From Mesorhizobium sp. (GTDB lineage: Bacteria; Pseudomonadota; Alphaproteobacteria; Rhizobiales; Rhizobiaceae), in assembly GCF_024710845.1 (NCBI RefSeq), contig NZ_JANJTZ010000056.1:124001-188000 (forward strand): a DNA stretch of 64,000 bases. Direction: 5' to 3'. Positions 25,463 through 35,038 of the stretch are shown piece by piece. Made by a program: the position numbers and the translations under genes. Position 1 is the first letter of the stretch, and each line of letters opens with the position of its first letter. A model generated the notes under the pieces. The model searched no databases. It was not told where the DNA came from and saw nothing but the letters and a program-made list of their open reading frames with translations.

Positions 25463-27835
25463 TTACCCGGCGATCTTCGAGAAGTCGGCGACCTGGCCGG
25501 TCGCCGCGCGGATGCGGGCGAGAAGCGCCAGACGGTTTGCCCGCACGGCGTGATCCTCATCATTCACGAGAACGTCTTCGAAGAATGAATCAACCGGTTC
25601 ACGCAATGCTGCAAGTGCCAGCATGGCGGCGGAATAGTCCTGCTTTTCAATCCCTTCCGCCGCCGTCTTCTCGGCGTGATTCACCGCGTCGTAGAGCACG
25701 GTCTCCGACGGATGGCGGAACAGCGCCAGATTGACCGCGTCTGCGACCGCTGTGCCCTTCTTCTCCTCCGCCGCCAGAATGTTCGCCGCGCGCTTGGTGC
25801 CGGCGAGAAGATTCCTGCCTTCGTCGCTGTCAAGCAGCGCGCCGAGCGCCTCGACACGGCGGACGATGGCGAGGAGGTCGTCGTTGGAAGACGTGAGCAA
25901 TTGCGCTTCACCCCTCTCGCTCACGGTCCGCCCCTCGCCCTGCTTGGGCGCAGCCTGCCCCTCGCCCGTACCCTCTCCCCGCAGGCGGGGAGAGGGGGTC
26001 GCGGACGTCGGTGCCTCCCTATCCCCGTCATTCACGGGGAGAGGGTACGGGTGAGGGGCAACACCACTCGCCAGCACCGCGTCGATCAAATCATGCCGCG
26101 CACCCTTGTCGCGGAGGTAGACCTTCAAGCGGTCATGGAAGAAGGAGAGGAGGTCGGAGTGAACCTTGAATGGTCGGTTGACTCCAATGTCGGGAAGGAA
26201 GTTCGACCTCGCCGCATCGCCGAACAGTAGGTAGGTCAACTCAGAAAGATCGATTAGACGCGCGCGAATCCCATTCTCCACCAAGATCCGCACCACCCCC
26301 AGCGCCGCCCGGCGCAGCGCATACGGGTCCTTGCTCCCCGTCGGCTTCTCATCGATCGCCCAGAAGCCCACCAGCGTATCCAGCTTGTCCGCCAGCGCGA
26401 CCGCGACGGAGACCGGATCGGTCGGCACCACGTCGCTCGGCCCCTGCGGCTTGTAGTGTTCCTCCAGCGCAGCCGCGACGGACGCGTGTTCGCCCTGCAG
26501 AGCCGCGTATTTCCGCCCCATCGCGCCCTGCAGCTCCGGGAACTCGCCGACGACCTCGGTCTGCAGGTCGGCCTTGGCCAGCACCGCCGCGCGGCGTGCG
26601 AGCGCGGGGTCGGCGCCGACGGCGGGGGCAATCTCCTCCGCCAGCCGCGCGATGCGCTCCACGCGCTCTCCCTGCGTCCCGAGCTTGGCGTGGAAGGTGA
26701 CGCCCAAATGGTCGAGCCGGGCCATGCGCTGGTCGAGCGGCTTGGCGAGGTCGAGGCCGAACTTCGCGGCGCTGTCCTTCAACAGGTCCGGATCCGGCAG
26801 GTTGGCCTGGTCGGTCCTCCAGAAATAGAGCGCGTCCGACAGGCGCGCGCGCACCACCTTGCCGTTGCCGCGCGCGATGTCCACGCCGCCGTCGGAGGCT
26901 TCGATATTGGCAGTGAGCAGGAAGCGATTGGAGAGCGCATCTGCGCTGCCGGCCGGTCGCGTGACGAAGCACTTCTGGTTGGCGCGGATGGTCAGCCGGA
27001 TCACTTCGGCGGGGATCTGGAGATAGTCCTCCTCGAACTGGCCCATCAGCACGACCGGCCATTCGACGAGGCCTGACACCTCTTCCAGCAGGCCCTCGTC
27101 CTCGACCAGTTCGAGCCCGGCGGCAAAGGCGAGGTTCTGCGCGTCGGCGCGGATGATCTGCTTGCGGCGCTCGGCGTCGAGCACGACCTTGGCCGCCTCC
27201 AGCTTCGCCACATAATCCTCGAACCGCCGTACGGTGATCGCGCCCGGCGCATGGAAGCGGTGGCCGTAGGTGACGTTGCCGGAGACGATGCCGTCCACCT
27301 CGCAGGCGACGACCACCGGCTCCTCGGTCTCCGGCCCGAAGGTGCAGACGATCGACTGCAGCGGACGCACCCAGCGCAGTGCGCCAGGCTTGGCCGACGC
27401 CTTGCCCCAGCGCATCGACTTCGGCCAGGGGAAGGCGCGGATCGTCGCCGGCACCAGTTCGGCGATCACCTCCTCCGCCGCGCGACCCGGCTTCGAGATG
27501 TGCGCGACGTAGAAATCGCCCTTCTTCGGGTCGGAATGGACATGCGCCTCACTCACGTCCGACAGGCCCGCCTTGCGCAGGAAGCCTTGAATCGCCTGCT
27601 CCGGCGCCTTGGTCGAGGGCCCCTTGATCTCCTCGCGCACGTCCTTCGAGCGCGCCGTGACGCCGCGAATGTCGAGCGTCAGCCGGCGCGGCGTCCAGTA
27701 CTCGCGCGCCGCCTCATAGGTCAGCCCGGCCTCGACCAGACCGTCCGTGATCATCTTCTTCAGATCGCCCGCAGCCTTGCGCTGCATGCGGGCAGGAATC
27801 TCTTCAGAGCGGAGTTCGAGCAGAAGATCCGGCAT
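25463..27835 (-). CDS. glyS: Glycine--tRNA ligase beta subunit with in-frame palindromic insertion
   Basis: A 790-residue subunit of the bacterial alpha2beta2 glycyl-tRNA synthetase, carrying tRNA recognition and the anticodon-binding region. It starts [20 protein letters not shown] and has the family blocks [26 protein letters not shown] and [21 protein letters not shown]. Residues about 587-643 are foreign to the family: [31 protein letters not shown] and following. They are encoded by a palindromic repeat, after which [15 protein letters not shown] resumes the normal alignment. The frame is kept, so the protein is probably functional. It starts 3 bp after aroA ends. Confidence 0.97.
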   Translation of the reverse strand: MPDLLLELRSEEIPARMQRKAAGDLKKMITDGLVEAGLTYEAAREYWTPRRLTLDIRGVTARSKDVREEIKGPSTKAPEQAIQGFLRKAGLSDVSEAHVHSDPKKGDFYVAHISKPGRAAEEVIAELVPATIRAFPWPKSMRWGKASAKPGALRWVRPLQSIVCTFGPETEEPVVVACEVDGIVSGNVTYGHRFHAPGAITVRRFEDYVAKLEAAKVVLDAERRKQIIRADAQNLAFAAGLELVEDEGLLEEVSGLVEWPVVLMGQFEEDYLQIPAEVIRLTIRANQKCFVTRPAGSADALSNRFLLTANIEASDGGVDIARGNGKVVRARLSDALYFWRTDQANLPDPDLLKDSAAKFGLDLAKPLDQRMARLDHLGVTFHAKLGTQGERVERIARLAEEIAPAVGADPALARRAAVLAKADLQTEVVGEFPELQGAMGRKYAALQGEHASVAAALEEHYKPQGPSDVVPTDPVSVAVALADKLDTLVGFWAIDEKPTGSKDPYALRRAALGVVRILVENGIRARLIDLSELTYLLFGDAARSNFLPDIGVNRPFKVHSDLLSFFHDRLKVYLRDKGARHDLIDAVLASGVAPHPYPLPVNDGDREAPTSATPSPRLRGEGTGEGQAAPKQGEGRTVSERGEAQLLTSSNDDLLAIVRRVEALGALLDSDEGRNLLAGTKRAANILAAEEKKGTAVADAVNLALFRHPSETVLYDAVNHAEKTAAEGIEKQDYSAAMLALAALREPVDSFFEDVLVNDEDHAVRANRLALLARIRAATGQVADFSKIAG
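25957..26059. repeat. Palindromic element inserted inside glyS
   Basis: The inverted arms GCCCCTCGCCCGTACCCTCTCCCC-like at 25957-25980 and 26036-26059 match at 23 of 24 positions. The left arm also folds back on 25985-25996 through a 12-bp GC stem. Further related CCCCTCGCCC units lie just outside (25930-25950), so the whole foreign segment spans roughly 25905-26075. Translated in the glyS frame it gives [10 protein letters not shown] and LRGEGTGEG, the typical peptide of such repeats. Confidence 0.8.
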
Positions 27836-27838
27836 GGG

Positions 27839-29089
27839 TCAGGCCTTATACGAGACCCCGAGCGAGGCGAGCGTGTCCCAGTAGGCCGGGAACGTCTTGC
27901 CCACGCAGTCGGGGTCGAGGATGGTGATGTCGGAGAGCCTGAGCCCCGCAAGGGCGAAGCTCATGGCGATACGGTGGTCGGCGAATGTGTCGATGCGCGC
28001 GGGTGTCGAACCCGACAGCGCCGGATCGGAGGAAATGACGAGATCGTCGCCTTCCTCGGTCGCCAGGCCGGGCCGGATCCCGTTCAGGCCGAGCGAGAGC
28101 GCACGGATGCGGTCGCATTCCTTGACGCGCAGATTCTCGATGCCGGTGAAACGCACGGGCGCTTCGTTGAAGGCGGCGAGCACGGCGAGCGTCGGCACGG
28201 CGTCCTGCATCTGCGAGCCGTCGATCTCCGAGGGCATGCGCGGGAAGGCCGCGATCAGTTCGTGCGACCTGGCGTCCGGCTGTGTGAAGTCCCCGGCCGG
28301 CACGCCGAGGTCGATCGTCCCGCCCGTGAGCATTTCGGCGGCCCATAAATAGGTCGCGGCCGAGGCGTCCGGCTCGATAAGGAAGTCGGTGGCGCGGTAG
28401 CCGGTCGGCTCGACCCGCCAGCTGATCGCATCCAGCCGTTCCACCCTGGCGCCGAAGGCCGTCATCGCGGCCGTCGTCAGGTCGATATAGCCCAGCGCGC
28501 CGATGTGCTCGCCGGTCAGTTCGACGATGACAGGCGTCCGCCCGCCGGCCGCCATCATCAGCAGCGCCGAGACATACTGGCTCGACAGGCCGCCGTCGAT
28601 CAGGATGCGCTCGGCGTCGAAGCCGCCCGTGCCGCGCACCGTCACCGGCGGGCAGCCGCTCGGCGCCGAAACGTCGATGCCAAGCACCCGCATCGCGTCC
28701 ACCAGCGGGCCGATCGGCCGCTTGCGCATGTGTTCGTCGCCATCGACCACCACGGTGCCGTCCACCAGCGCCGCCGCCGCCGTCAGGAAGCGCGTCGCGG
28801 TGCCGGCATTGCCGAGGAACAGCGGCTTCTCAGGCGCCTTGAGCACGCCCGAACTCTCGACCACGAATGTCGTCGCGTCCGGCTCGGCGACGGCGACGCC
28901 CATCGCGCGCAAAGCGTCGGCCATATAGCGCGTGTCGTCGCTTTTCAGCGCGCCGGTCAGCCGGCTCGTGCCCTTCGCCAGGCCCGCGAGCAAAAGCGCG
29001 CGGTTGGTGATCGACTTCGAGCCCGGCGGCGAGGCGTGGCCGACAAGCGGCCGTCCCGGCGGGACGATGGTGAGGGCTTTACGCGCCAT
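27839..29089 (-). CDS. aroA: 3-phosphoshikimate 1-carboxyvinyltransferase (EPSP synthase)
   Basis: A 416-residue enzyme of the shikimate pathway joining phosphoenolpyruvate to shikimate 3-phosphate. Motifs are [62 protein letters not shown] and TFADHRIAMSFALAGL. The SKSITNRALLLA block resembles class I enzymes rather than the SKSISHRSFM class II form usual in rhizobia, so a second copy may exist elsewhere. The ATG at 29089 was chosen. It lies between the DUF4262 gene and glyS, all in one direction. Confidence 0.95.
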   Translation of the reverse strand: MARKALTIVPPGRPLVGHASPPGSKSITNRALLLAGLAKGTSRLTGALKSDDTRYMADALRAMGVAVAEPDATTFVVESSGVLKAPEKPLFLGNAGTATRFLTAAAALVDGTVVVDGDEHMRKRPIGPLVDAMRVLGIDVSAPSGCPPVTVRGTGGFDAERILIDGGLSSQYVSALLMMAAGGRTPVIVELTGEHIGALGYIDLTTAAMTAFGARVERLDAISWRVEPTGYRATDFLIEPDASAATYLWAAEMLTGGTIDLGVPAGDFTQPDARSHELIAAFPRMPSEIDGSQMQDAVPTLAVLAAFNEAPVRFTGIENLRVKECDRIRALSLGLNGIRPGLATEEGDDLVISSDPALSGSTPARIDTFADHRIAMSFALAGLRLSDITILDPDCVGKTFPAYWDTLASLGVSYKA

Positions 29090-29214
29090 ATCAGGCCTTA
29101 GCCATTTCAAGCGTCTTTGCGGACACGCAAGCGGCGGGGAATATGAGCAAGAGGGCGGACATGAGTGTCAGGGGGTTGTTGGAGTGGCCGCAATAGCAAG
29201 CCGAGGGGCCTCTG

Positions 29215-29685
29215 TCACCCCGACGGCATATCACCTAGCATCGGTTGCTCATGCCGCATGCCCTCGCGATATCCCGGTTCCCAAGGAAAGGCCCCCGTCT
29301 CGCTGTCCGGGAATACCAGCTGAACGTAAGGCACATCGTCGCCATCGTAGAACCAGCGGGTCCATGTAGCATACTTGTCGCCGATCGGTGCCGTTACCTC
29401 GATGAAAACTACCGCGTTGCCTTCGAGGTAACCCTCATGCGGGATCCACAAGGCCGGAGGCGTCCCTCGCAAGCATGCTGAGCCGTATTCATTGACTAGG
29501 AAATGTCCCAGATCGGACGGCAGACCGATGACGATCACCTCTGGGTGTCTGGTCCTGGCGTATATCCCGGTCGAGTAGGCAAAACCCGGACTACGGCCAT
29601 CGTCCTCGACAAGGGTTACATGCCATCCGTGACGCTCCACGATTTCCAGAAGTTTCTGGTCAGAGGCGTCTCTCGCAACAGGCAT
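29215..29685 (-). CDS. DUF4262 domain-containing protein
   Basis: A 156-residue protein recognised by the DUF4262 pattern: GWHVTLVEDDGRSPGFAYST, HPEVIVIGLPSDLGHFLVN and the C-terminal QLVFPDSETGAFPWEPGY. No catalytic role is established for the family. The ATG at 29685 starts 2 bp after the glyQ stop (TGACCATG), indicating coupling. It reads in the same direction as aroA and glyS. Codon use is a little less GC-rich than in glyQ. Confidence 0.88.
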   Translation of the reverse strand: MPVARDASDQKLLEIVERHGWHVTLVEDDGRSPGFAYSTGIYARTRHPEVIVIGLPSDLGHFLVNEYGSACLRGTPPALWIPHEGYLEGNAVVFIEVTAPIGDKYATWTRWFYDGDDVPYVQLVFPDSETGAFPWEPGYREGMRHEQPMLGDMPSG

Positions 29686-29687
29686 GG

Positions 29688-30656
29688 TCAGGCCGCCAGA
29701 CTCCCCTGCCCGCCCGCCTCGGTCAGCAGGAAGGCCTCGCCGCAGGCTTTCGCCAGGTTGCGCACGCGCAGGATGTAGCTCTGGCGCTCGGTGACGGAGA
29801 TCACGCCGCGCGCGTCGAGCAGGTTGAAGGCGTGGCTCGCCTTGATGCATTGGTCGTAGGCGGGGAAGACCATCCTGTGCACGGCATTGTTCGAACCCAC
29901 CAGCGGCGCGCCGGCCGCCAGCAACGCCTGGCATTCGCGCTCCGCATCCTCGAAGTGGCGGAACAGAACCTCGGTGTTCGCGTATTCGAAATTGTGCCGC
30001 GAATATTCCTGCTCGGCCTGCAGGAAGACCTGGCCATAGGTGACCTTCTCGTCGCCCTCAAGGCCGTTGAAGTTGAGGTCGTAGACGTTGTCGACGTTCT
30101 GGACATACATCGCCAGGCGCTCGAGCCCGTAGGTCAGCTCGCCCGCGACTGGCGCGCATTCTATGCCGCAGACCTGCTGGAAATAGGTGAACTGCGATAC
30201 TTCCATGCCGTCGCACCAGCACTCCCAGCCGAGCCCCCAGGCGCCCAGCGTCGGGCTTTCCCAGTCGTCCTCGACGAAGCGCAGGTCGTGCAAGAGCGGG
30301 TCGACGCCGATCGCGGCGAGCGAGCCGAGGTAAAGCTCCTGCAGGTTGGGCGGGTTGGGCTTCAGGATCACCTGATACTGGTAATAGTGCTGCAGCCGGT
30401 TCGGGTTCTCGCCGTAGCGGCCGTCTTTCGGCCGGCGCGAGGGCTGGACATAGGCGGCGCTCCACGGCTTGGGCCCGAGCGCGCGCAACGTGGTCGCCGG
30501 ATGGAACGTGCCGGCGCCGACTTCCATGTCGTAGGGCTGGAGGATCACGCAGCCATAGCGCGCCCAATAGTCGTGCAGCGTTAGGATCAGGCCCTGGAAC
30601 GAACGCGTCGGATCCATGTGGGCCGGGCGGGGGCTCGCCGGCGAATGTGCGGTCAC
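29688..30656 (-). CDS. glyQ: Glycine--tRNA ligase alpha subunit
   Basis: A 322-residue catalytic subunit of the tetrameric glycyl-tRNA synthetase. Core motifs are [59 protein letters not shown] and [20 protein letters not shown]. The GTG at 30656 follows a GAGAGG site and matches the family N terminus. The partner glyS is 1.85 kb downstream, separated by the DUF4262 gene and aroA, whereas the pair is often adjacent. Confidence 0.97.
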   Translation of the reverse strand: MTAHSPASPRPAHMDPTRSFQGLILTLHDYWARYGCVILQPYDMEVGAGTFHPATTLRALGPKPWSAAYVQPSRRPKDGRYGENPNRLQHYYQYQVILKPNPPNLQELYLGSLAAIGVDPLLHDLRFVEDDWESPTLGAWGLGWECWCDGMEVSQFTYFQQVCGIECAPVAGELTYGLERLAMYVQNVDNVYDLNFNGLEGDEKVTYGQVFLQAEQEYSRHNFEYANTEVLFRHFEDAERECQALLAAGAPLVGSNNAVHRMVFPAYDQCIKASHAFNLLDARGVISVTERQSYILRVRNLAKACGEAFLLTEAGGQGSLAA

Positions 30657-30857
30657 GGGTAGCCTCTCTCAGGCGAAAAGGGTCGGCGCCGTCCTATTCC
30701 CGACACGACAGGGGGTCAAGGCTCGCCCGGTCGCGCGAATGTGATCGGCGGGGCGAACGAGACGGCGTGCGCCGGGCGTTCCAGCCGTGAGATCAATTCG
30801 AACGAGGCGCGGCGCGCGACGCTGCGCTAAGCCTGCACCGATACGAAGGAGCCCGAG

Positions 30858-31172
30858 ATGACCCGTTCCCGCCAACCGATCCGGACCGCCCTCCTGCTCG
30901 CGCTCGGCCTCTTGGCGGGCGCCACGCCTGCCACCGCGCAGCAGTTTCCGACTGGCCGTGACAGCGGCTTCAACGAGCGCGACGAGGTGACCGGCTATCT
31001 CTGCGTCACGCCCGGCTGCGACGTGCTGCGAATGTCGGAGGCGAGTTGCATCTGCGTCAAGGAAAACCCGAACGAACGGCGCCTGTCGAAGCTGCGGCTC
31101 ACCTGCAGCAAGCGCGAGGCCGGCGCCTGGGTCGCCTGCCCGGTCAAGCCGCGCTACGGCATCAGCAACTGA
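30858..31172 (+). CDS. Exported cysteine-containing protein of unknown function
   Basis: A 104-residue protein with a signal peptide (ALLLALGLLAGATPATA/QQ) after a GAAGGAGCC ribosome site. The mature 75 residues hold six cysteines (LCVTPGCDV, SCICVKENP, LTCSK, ACPVK), suggesting three disulfides in the periplasm. No family recognised. It stands alone, divergent from glyQ and convergent with the TPR-LysM gene across a palindromic repeat. Confidence 0.7.
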   Translation: MTRSRQPIRTALLLALGLLAGATPATAQQFPTGRDSGFNERDEVTGYLCVTPGCDVLRMSEASCICVKENPNERRLSKLRLTCSKREAGAWVACPVKPRYGISN

Positions 31173-31193
31173 TACGTCGCGTCGGCGTGACCT

Positions 31194-31252
31194 GGCTCCC
31201 TCTTCTCCCCTCGGGGAGAAGGTGGCCGCGCAGCGGCCGGATGAGGGGGCGC
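31194..31252. repeat. REP-like double hairpin between convergent genes
   Basis: The sequence CTTCTCCCC-TC-GGGGAGAAG (31202-31221) forms a 9-bp stem. It is followed by GGCCGC-GCA-GCGGCC (31224-31238), then GATGAGGGGGC. This is a known style of Rhizobiales repetitive palindrome. Placed between two convergent stop codons, it could also terminate transcription from both sides. Confidence 0.65.
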
Positions 31253-31274
31253 GGCGGTCCGAGTTGCAAGCCCG

Positions 31275-33290
31275 TCAGGGCAGCTTCAGTTCCTGGCCGG
31301 GATAGATCAGGTTCGGATTGCCGCCGAGCGACGGGTTGAGATCGAGGATCTCGCCGAAGCGCTGGCCGTTGCCGAGCTTGTCCACGGCGATCGACCAGAG
31401 CGACTGGCCCGGACCAACCTTGTAGGGCTGGCCCTGGGCAGGAGCGGCTGCGGCGGGCGCCGCGGCCTGCTTGGGCTCCTCCGCCGCCGGCGCGGCATCG
31501 ACCTTCGGCCCGTCGGCGGGAGTCGCGTCGGTGGCGGCCGAGGCCACATCCGTCGAAAGGCTCGCCATCGCCCGCGGCTTCTCGTCCGGCAGACCCTTCG
31601 CGAGCTTCTCCAGAACCTTGGCGAGAACGTCCGGATCGGGCTTCAGGTCGCGGGCATGGTGCCACTGGAAGGTAGCTTCGAGCTTGCGCCCAACGCGCCA
31701 GTAGGCATCGCCCAGATGGTCGTTCAGCACCGGATCCGCCGGCTGGAGCGCGACGGCGCGCTCGAGTTCGGTCACCGCCTCCTCGTAGCGGCCGAGGCGG
31801 TAATAGCCCCAGCCGAGGGAATCGATGATGAAGCCGTCGGACGGCCGCAGGTCCACGGCCTTCTTGATCATCTCGAGGCCCTCCTCGAGGTTCATGTTCA
31901 TGTCGATCCACGAGTAGCCGAGATAGTTCAGCACCTGAGGCTGGTTCGGGAACAGTTCCAGCGCCTTCTTGAAGTTCGGCTCGGCCTTCGGCCATTCTTT
32001 CAGCCGCTCGTAGGCGATGCCGCGCTGGTAGAACACGCTCCAATCGGATTTGCCGGGGTTCTTCAACTGCGCCACCGCGCGGTCGTAAACCCCGGCGGCC
32101 TCCTTGAACTTCTCCTCGCCGGCGTAAGTACCGCCGAGCGCGAGATAGGCGCGCATGTCGGTCGGCTCCTGCTCGATCAGCTTCGACAGGTGCGACACGG
32201 CTTCGTCGGTGCGCTTCAGTTCGGCGAAGTTGAGCGCCAGCTGCAGCTCGGAAATCCGCTTCATCGGCGATTTCGGCGAGACCTGCTCGTAGAAACCTAT
32301 GGCCTCCTCCAGTTTCTGCTGCTGTTCGGCCACCGCGCCAAGCTGAATCAGGACCGCGTCGTTCTTCGGGGACAAAGCCCGGGCGAACTGGAGGTAGAGG
32401 CGGACAAAAGCTTCGCCGCCGCCGCGGTTCAGCGCGCTTCCCACACCGAGCAGAAGTTCAGCGGCGCCTTCCTGCGGGGTGGGTGCCAGCTGCGGAATCG
32501 GACGTCCGCCGACGATCTCGCGTCGCAGCGCCACCGTCGAGGGGCGCGACGGCGAGAACTCGTCGACGCGGCGCAGCACGTCGAGCGCCTTGGCCTTGTC
32601 GCCCTTGCGGGCGAGGAAACCCGAATAGGCCTCGATCAGTCGGACATAGGCTTCGGGCGCGACGTCGGCGGCCGAGCGCGCTACGGCGGTCTCGTCATAG
32701 GCCTTCTCGGCCTCGTCCTTCAGGCCAGCGAAATCGGCGATCAGCGCACGATGGATATTGAGGAAGAGGCCGTACCATTGCGGCCCCTCCAATTTGCCGA
32801 GCGAATCGATCGCGCCCCTGGCATCGCCCGCGCCCGCCTTCGCCCAGGCGGTCATCACCCCGGCGATCAGCTTGTCGAGATCCGACGACAGGGTGAGCTT
32901 CAGCATGAACTCGGCCTGCGGATAATCCTTCTTGCGCAGGGCGTCGACCGCGAGCGCAACGCGAGAGAAACGCTCGACGTCCGGCACGGTCTTCAGCCGG
33001 TCGGCAAAAGGAAGCGCTTCGTCGAACTGGCCGTTGGCGATCAGGGCAAGCATGATGCTCTGCTGCAAGGGTTCGCTGTCCGGCTCGGACACCAGCGCGC
33101 GCTTGTAGTATTCGATCGCCGCGTCGAGATCGTTGTCCGATTCGGCGGCGCGGCCGGCGAGGTAGGCGCCCGAAAACGACGTCACCGCCAGCGGCTCGGG
33201 ATCGGTCTGCGCCGATGCCGACGCGGCCGCCGAACCGACGAAGGCGGCCAGCGCCACGGTGGCGAGCCAGCCCAACTTTCTCATCCGCAT
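31275..33290 (-). CDS. Exported tetratricopeptide-repeat protein with C-terminal LysM domain
   Basis: A 671-residue protein with a signal peptide (MRKLGWLATVALAAFVGSAAASASA) and many TPR units through about residue 540, for example AYLALGGTYAGEEKFKEAAG, NYLGYSWIDMNMNLEEGLEM and NDHLGDAYWRVGRKLEATF. After an Ala/Pro-rich linker, the last 50 residues form a LysM peptidoglycan-binding domain (YKVGPGQSLWSIAVDKLGNG). It probably sits in the periplasm, docking partners onto the cell wall. The start at 33290 follows an AAAGG site. Confidence 0.88.
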   Translation of the reverse strand: MRMRKLGWLATVALAAFVGSAAASASAQTDPEPLAVTSFSGAYLAGRAAESDNDLDAAIEYYKRALVSEPDSEPLQQSIMLALIANGQFDEALPFADRLKTVPDVERFSRVALAVDALRKKDYPQAEFMLKLTLSSDLDKLIAGVMTAWAKAGAGDARGAIDSLGKLEGPQWYGLFLNIHRALIADFAGLKDEAEKAYDETAVARSAADVAPEAYVRLIEAYSGFLARKGDKAKALDVLRRVDEFSPSRPSTVALRREIVGGRPIPQLAPTPQEGAAELLLGVGSALNRGGGEAFVRLYLQFARALSPKNDAVLIQLGAVAEQQQKLEEAIGFYEQVSPKSPMKRISELQLALNFAELKRTDEAVSHLSKLIEQEPTDMRAYLALGGTYAGEEKFKEAAGVYDRAVAQLKNPGKSDWSVFYQRGIAYERLKEWPKAEPNFKKALELFPNQPQVLNYLGYSWIDMNMNLEEGLEMIKKAVDLRPSDGFIIDSLGWGYYRLGRYEEAVTELERAVALQPADPVLNDHLGDAYWRVGRKLEATFQWHHARDLKPDPDVLAKVLEKLAKGLPDEKPRAMASLSTDVASAATDATPADGPKVDAAPAAEEPKQAAAPAAAAPAQGQPYKVGPGQSLWSIAVDKLGNGQRFGEILDLNPSLGGNPNLIYPGQELKLP

Positions 33291-33402
33291 CGACGACCTT
33301 TCAGCGCGCAAATTCAAGCGTGGCACAAATCACACGCAAGCATGGCCTTTTTGCGGACAGGCTTCAACATGCGGCCCATCACAATGGGTAGCGCAGCAGC
33401 GC

Positions 33403-34416
33403 TCAAACAACCCGGCTGATGCAGAAATCAATGACTTCCAGCAGCGCCTGCTTCTGCGGCGTGGATTTAAGAGGGGCGATCGCGTCACGGGCGATGTCGC
33501 CGAAATGGCGCGCACGTCCGACCGTATCGGCGATCGCGCCGTGGCGAATCATCAGGCCGGTGGCTTTCTCGAGTTCCGCGTCGCCCGACACGCCCTCCTC
33601 GATGGAGCGCTTCCAGAACTCGCGTTCGGCCGCGGTGCCGCGACGGTAGGCAAGAATGACCGGCAGCGTCACCTTGCCCTCGCGGAAGTCGTCGCCGGTG
33701 TTCTTGCCGAGGTCCTTGGAATTGCCGCCATAGTCGAGCGCGTCGTCGACGAGCTGGAAGGCAAGCCCGAGATTGGTACCGTAGGAGCGCAGCGCATTGC
33801 GTTCCGCCCGCGTGGCGCCTGCGATCACCGGACCGACTTCAGCGGCGGCCGAAAACAGCGCCGCGGTCTTGGCCTTGATCACCTGCAGATACTCGTCCTC
33901 GGTCGTCTCGAGGTTCTTCGCGGCGGCAAGCTGCCAGACCTCGCCCTCGGCGATGACGGAGGCCGCCGTCGACAGGATGTCGAGGGCGTCGATCGAACCG
34001 ACGTCGACCATCATGCGGAAGGCCTGGCCGAGCAGGAAGTCGCCGACGAGCACGCTCGCCTGGTTGCCCCAGATCATCCGCGCCGTTTTCTTGCCGCGCC
34101 TGAGATCGCTTTCATCGACCACGTCGTCGTGCAGCAGGGTGGCCGTGTGCATGAACTCGACGCTGGTGGCGAGCTTGACGTGAGCGTCGCCCGAATAGCC
34201 GAACATCTGCGCGGCGGAGAGGGTAAGCATCGGCCGCAACCGCTTGCCGCCCGAGGAAATCAGATGGTGCGCAATCTCGGGAATCATCTCGACGTTCGAG
34301 CCGGCCTTGGAGAGGATGAGCTCGTTCACGCGCCCCATGTCGGCCGCCGTCAGGTCGATCAGAGGCTTGACGGACGCACTCTTCTTGCCCTCGTCGAGCG
34401 ATACAACAACACCCAC
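33403..34416 (-). CDS. Polyprenyl diphosphate synthase (ubiquinone side chain)
   Basis: A 337-residue trans-prenyltransferase that builds the long isoprenoid tail of ubiquinone. Both Asp-rich motifs are intact: LLHDDVVDESDLRRG and LVDDALDYGG. SSGGKRLRPMLTLSAAQMFG binds the substrate diphosphate. The chain length (octa- or decaprenyl) cannot be set; decaprenyl is usual in Rhizobiales. The GTG at 34416 (VGVVVSLDEG) matches the family N terminus and has a GGGAG site; an ATG at 34452 would add 12 residues. The product would feed UbiA at 20491-21474. Confidence 0.95.
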   Translation of the reverse strand: MGVVVSLDEGKKSASVKPLIDLTAADMGRVNELILSKAGSNVEMIPEIAHHLISSGGKRLRPMLTLSAAQMFGYSGDAHVKLATSVEFMHTATLLHDDVVDESDLRRGKKTARMIWGNQASVLVGDFLLGQAFRMMVDVGSIDALDILSTAASVIAEGEVWQLAAAKNLETTEDEYLQVIKAKTAALFSAAAEVGPVIAGATRAERNALRSYGTNLGLAFQLVDDALDYGGNSKDLGKNTGDDFREGKVTLPVILAYRRGTAAEREFWKRSIEEGVSGDAELEKATGLMIRHGAIADTVGRARHFGDIARDAIAPLKSTPQKQALLEVIDFCISRVV

Positions 34417-34526
34417 GGACGTACTCCCGTCTCGGGCCGGTTGCCCCGGCATCTCTTCAGTCGACCCTAGGGCGGCTCAGCCCCCCCGGGCAAGTGGCGA
34501 ATTGGCGCGGAACGCGCCGCATCGCT

Positions 34527-34964
34527 CTACACAATGTTCATCGTCGCCGCCGCGAGGACCACATAGCGCACTGTCTTGGCGAGGCCAACGAGAAGCGTGA
34601 AACTCCACAGCGGCTCGCGCAGCACGCCGGCGGCGACCGTCAGCGCGTCGCCGCCGATCGGCGCCCAGCTCAGGAGCAGGCTCCAGCGGCCCCAGCGGCG
34701 ATACCAGGCTGTGGCGCGGTCGAGCTGCGCTTCCGTGACCGGGAACCAGCGGCGGCCGGAGAAACGGTTCACGCCCCTCCCCAATGCCCAGTTGACCACG
34801 GCGCCCAAAGTGTTGCCGAGGCTCGCCACCGCAACGAGCAGGACCGGATCCTGCGCGCCGGCAACCAGCAGGGCCACCAGCGCCGCCTCCGACTGCGCCG
34901 GCAGGATCGTCGCCGCGATAAACGCGATCGCGAAGAGGCCGAGATAGGCGGAAAGGTCGATCAT
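34527..34964 (-). CDS. YqaA/DedA-family inner membrane protein
   Basis: A 145-residue protein with about four hydrophobic segments: LGLFAIAFIAATILP, AALVALLVAGAQDPVLLVAV, SLLLSWAPIGGDALTVAAG and the C-terminal helix. LGNTLGAVVNWALGRG and the GGDALTVAAG motif identify the YqaA branch of the DedA (SNARE-associated) family. DedA proteins affect membrane lipid turnover and proton motive force; no exact role is known. The ATG at 34964 gives the normal length. Confidence 0.88.
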   Translation of the reverse strand: MIDLSAYLGLFAIAFIAATILPAQSEAALVALLVAGAQDPVLLVAVASLGNTLGAVVNWALGRGVNRFSGRRWFPVTEAQLDRATAWYRRWGRWSLLLSWAPIGGDALTVAAGVLREPLWSFTLLVGLAKTVRYVVLAAATMNIV

Positions 34965-35038
34965 GACCCGATGCACCATGCGCCCGGCGCGATTGCAACC
35001 CGCTCGCCACTGCGCCAAAACTGACCAGGGAGGACGCC

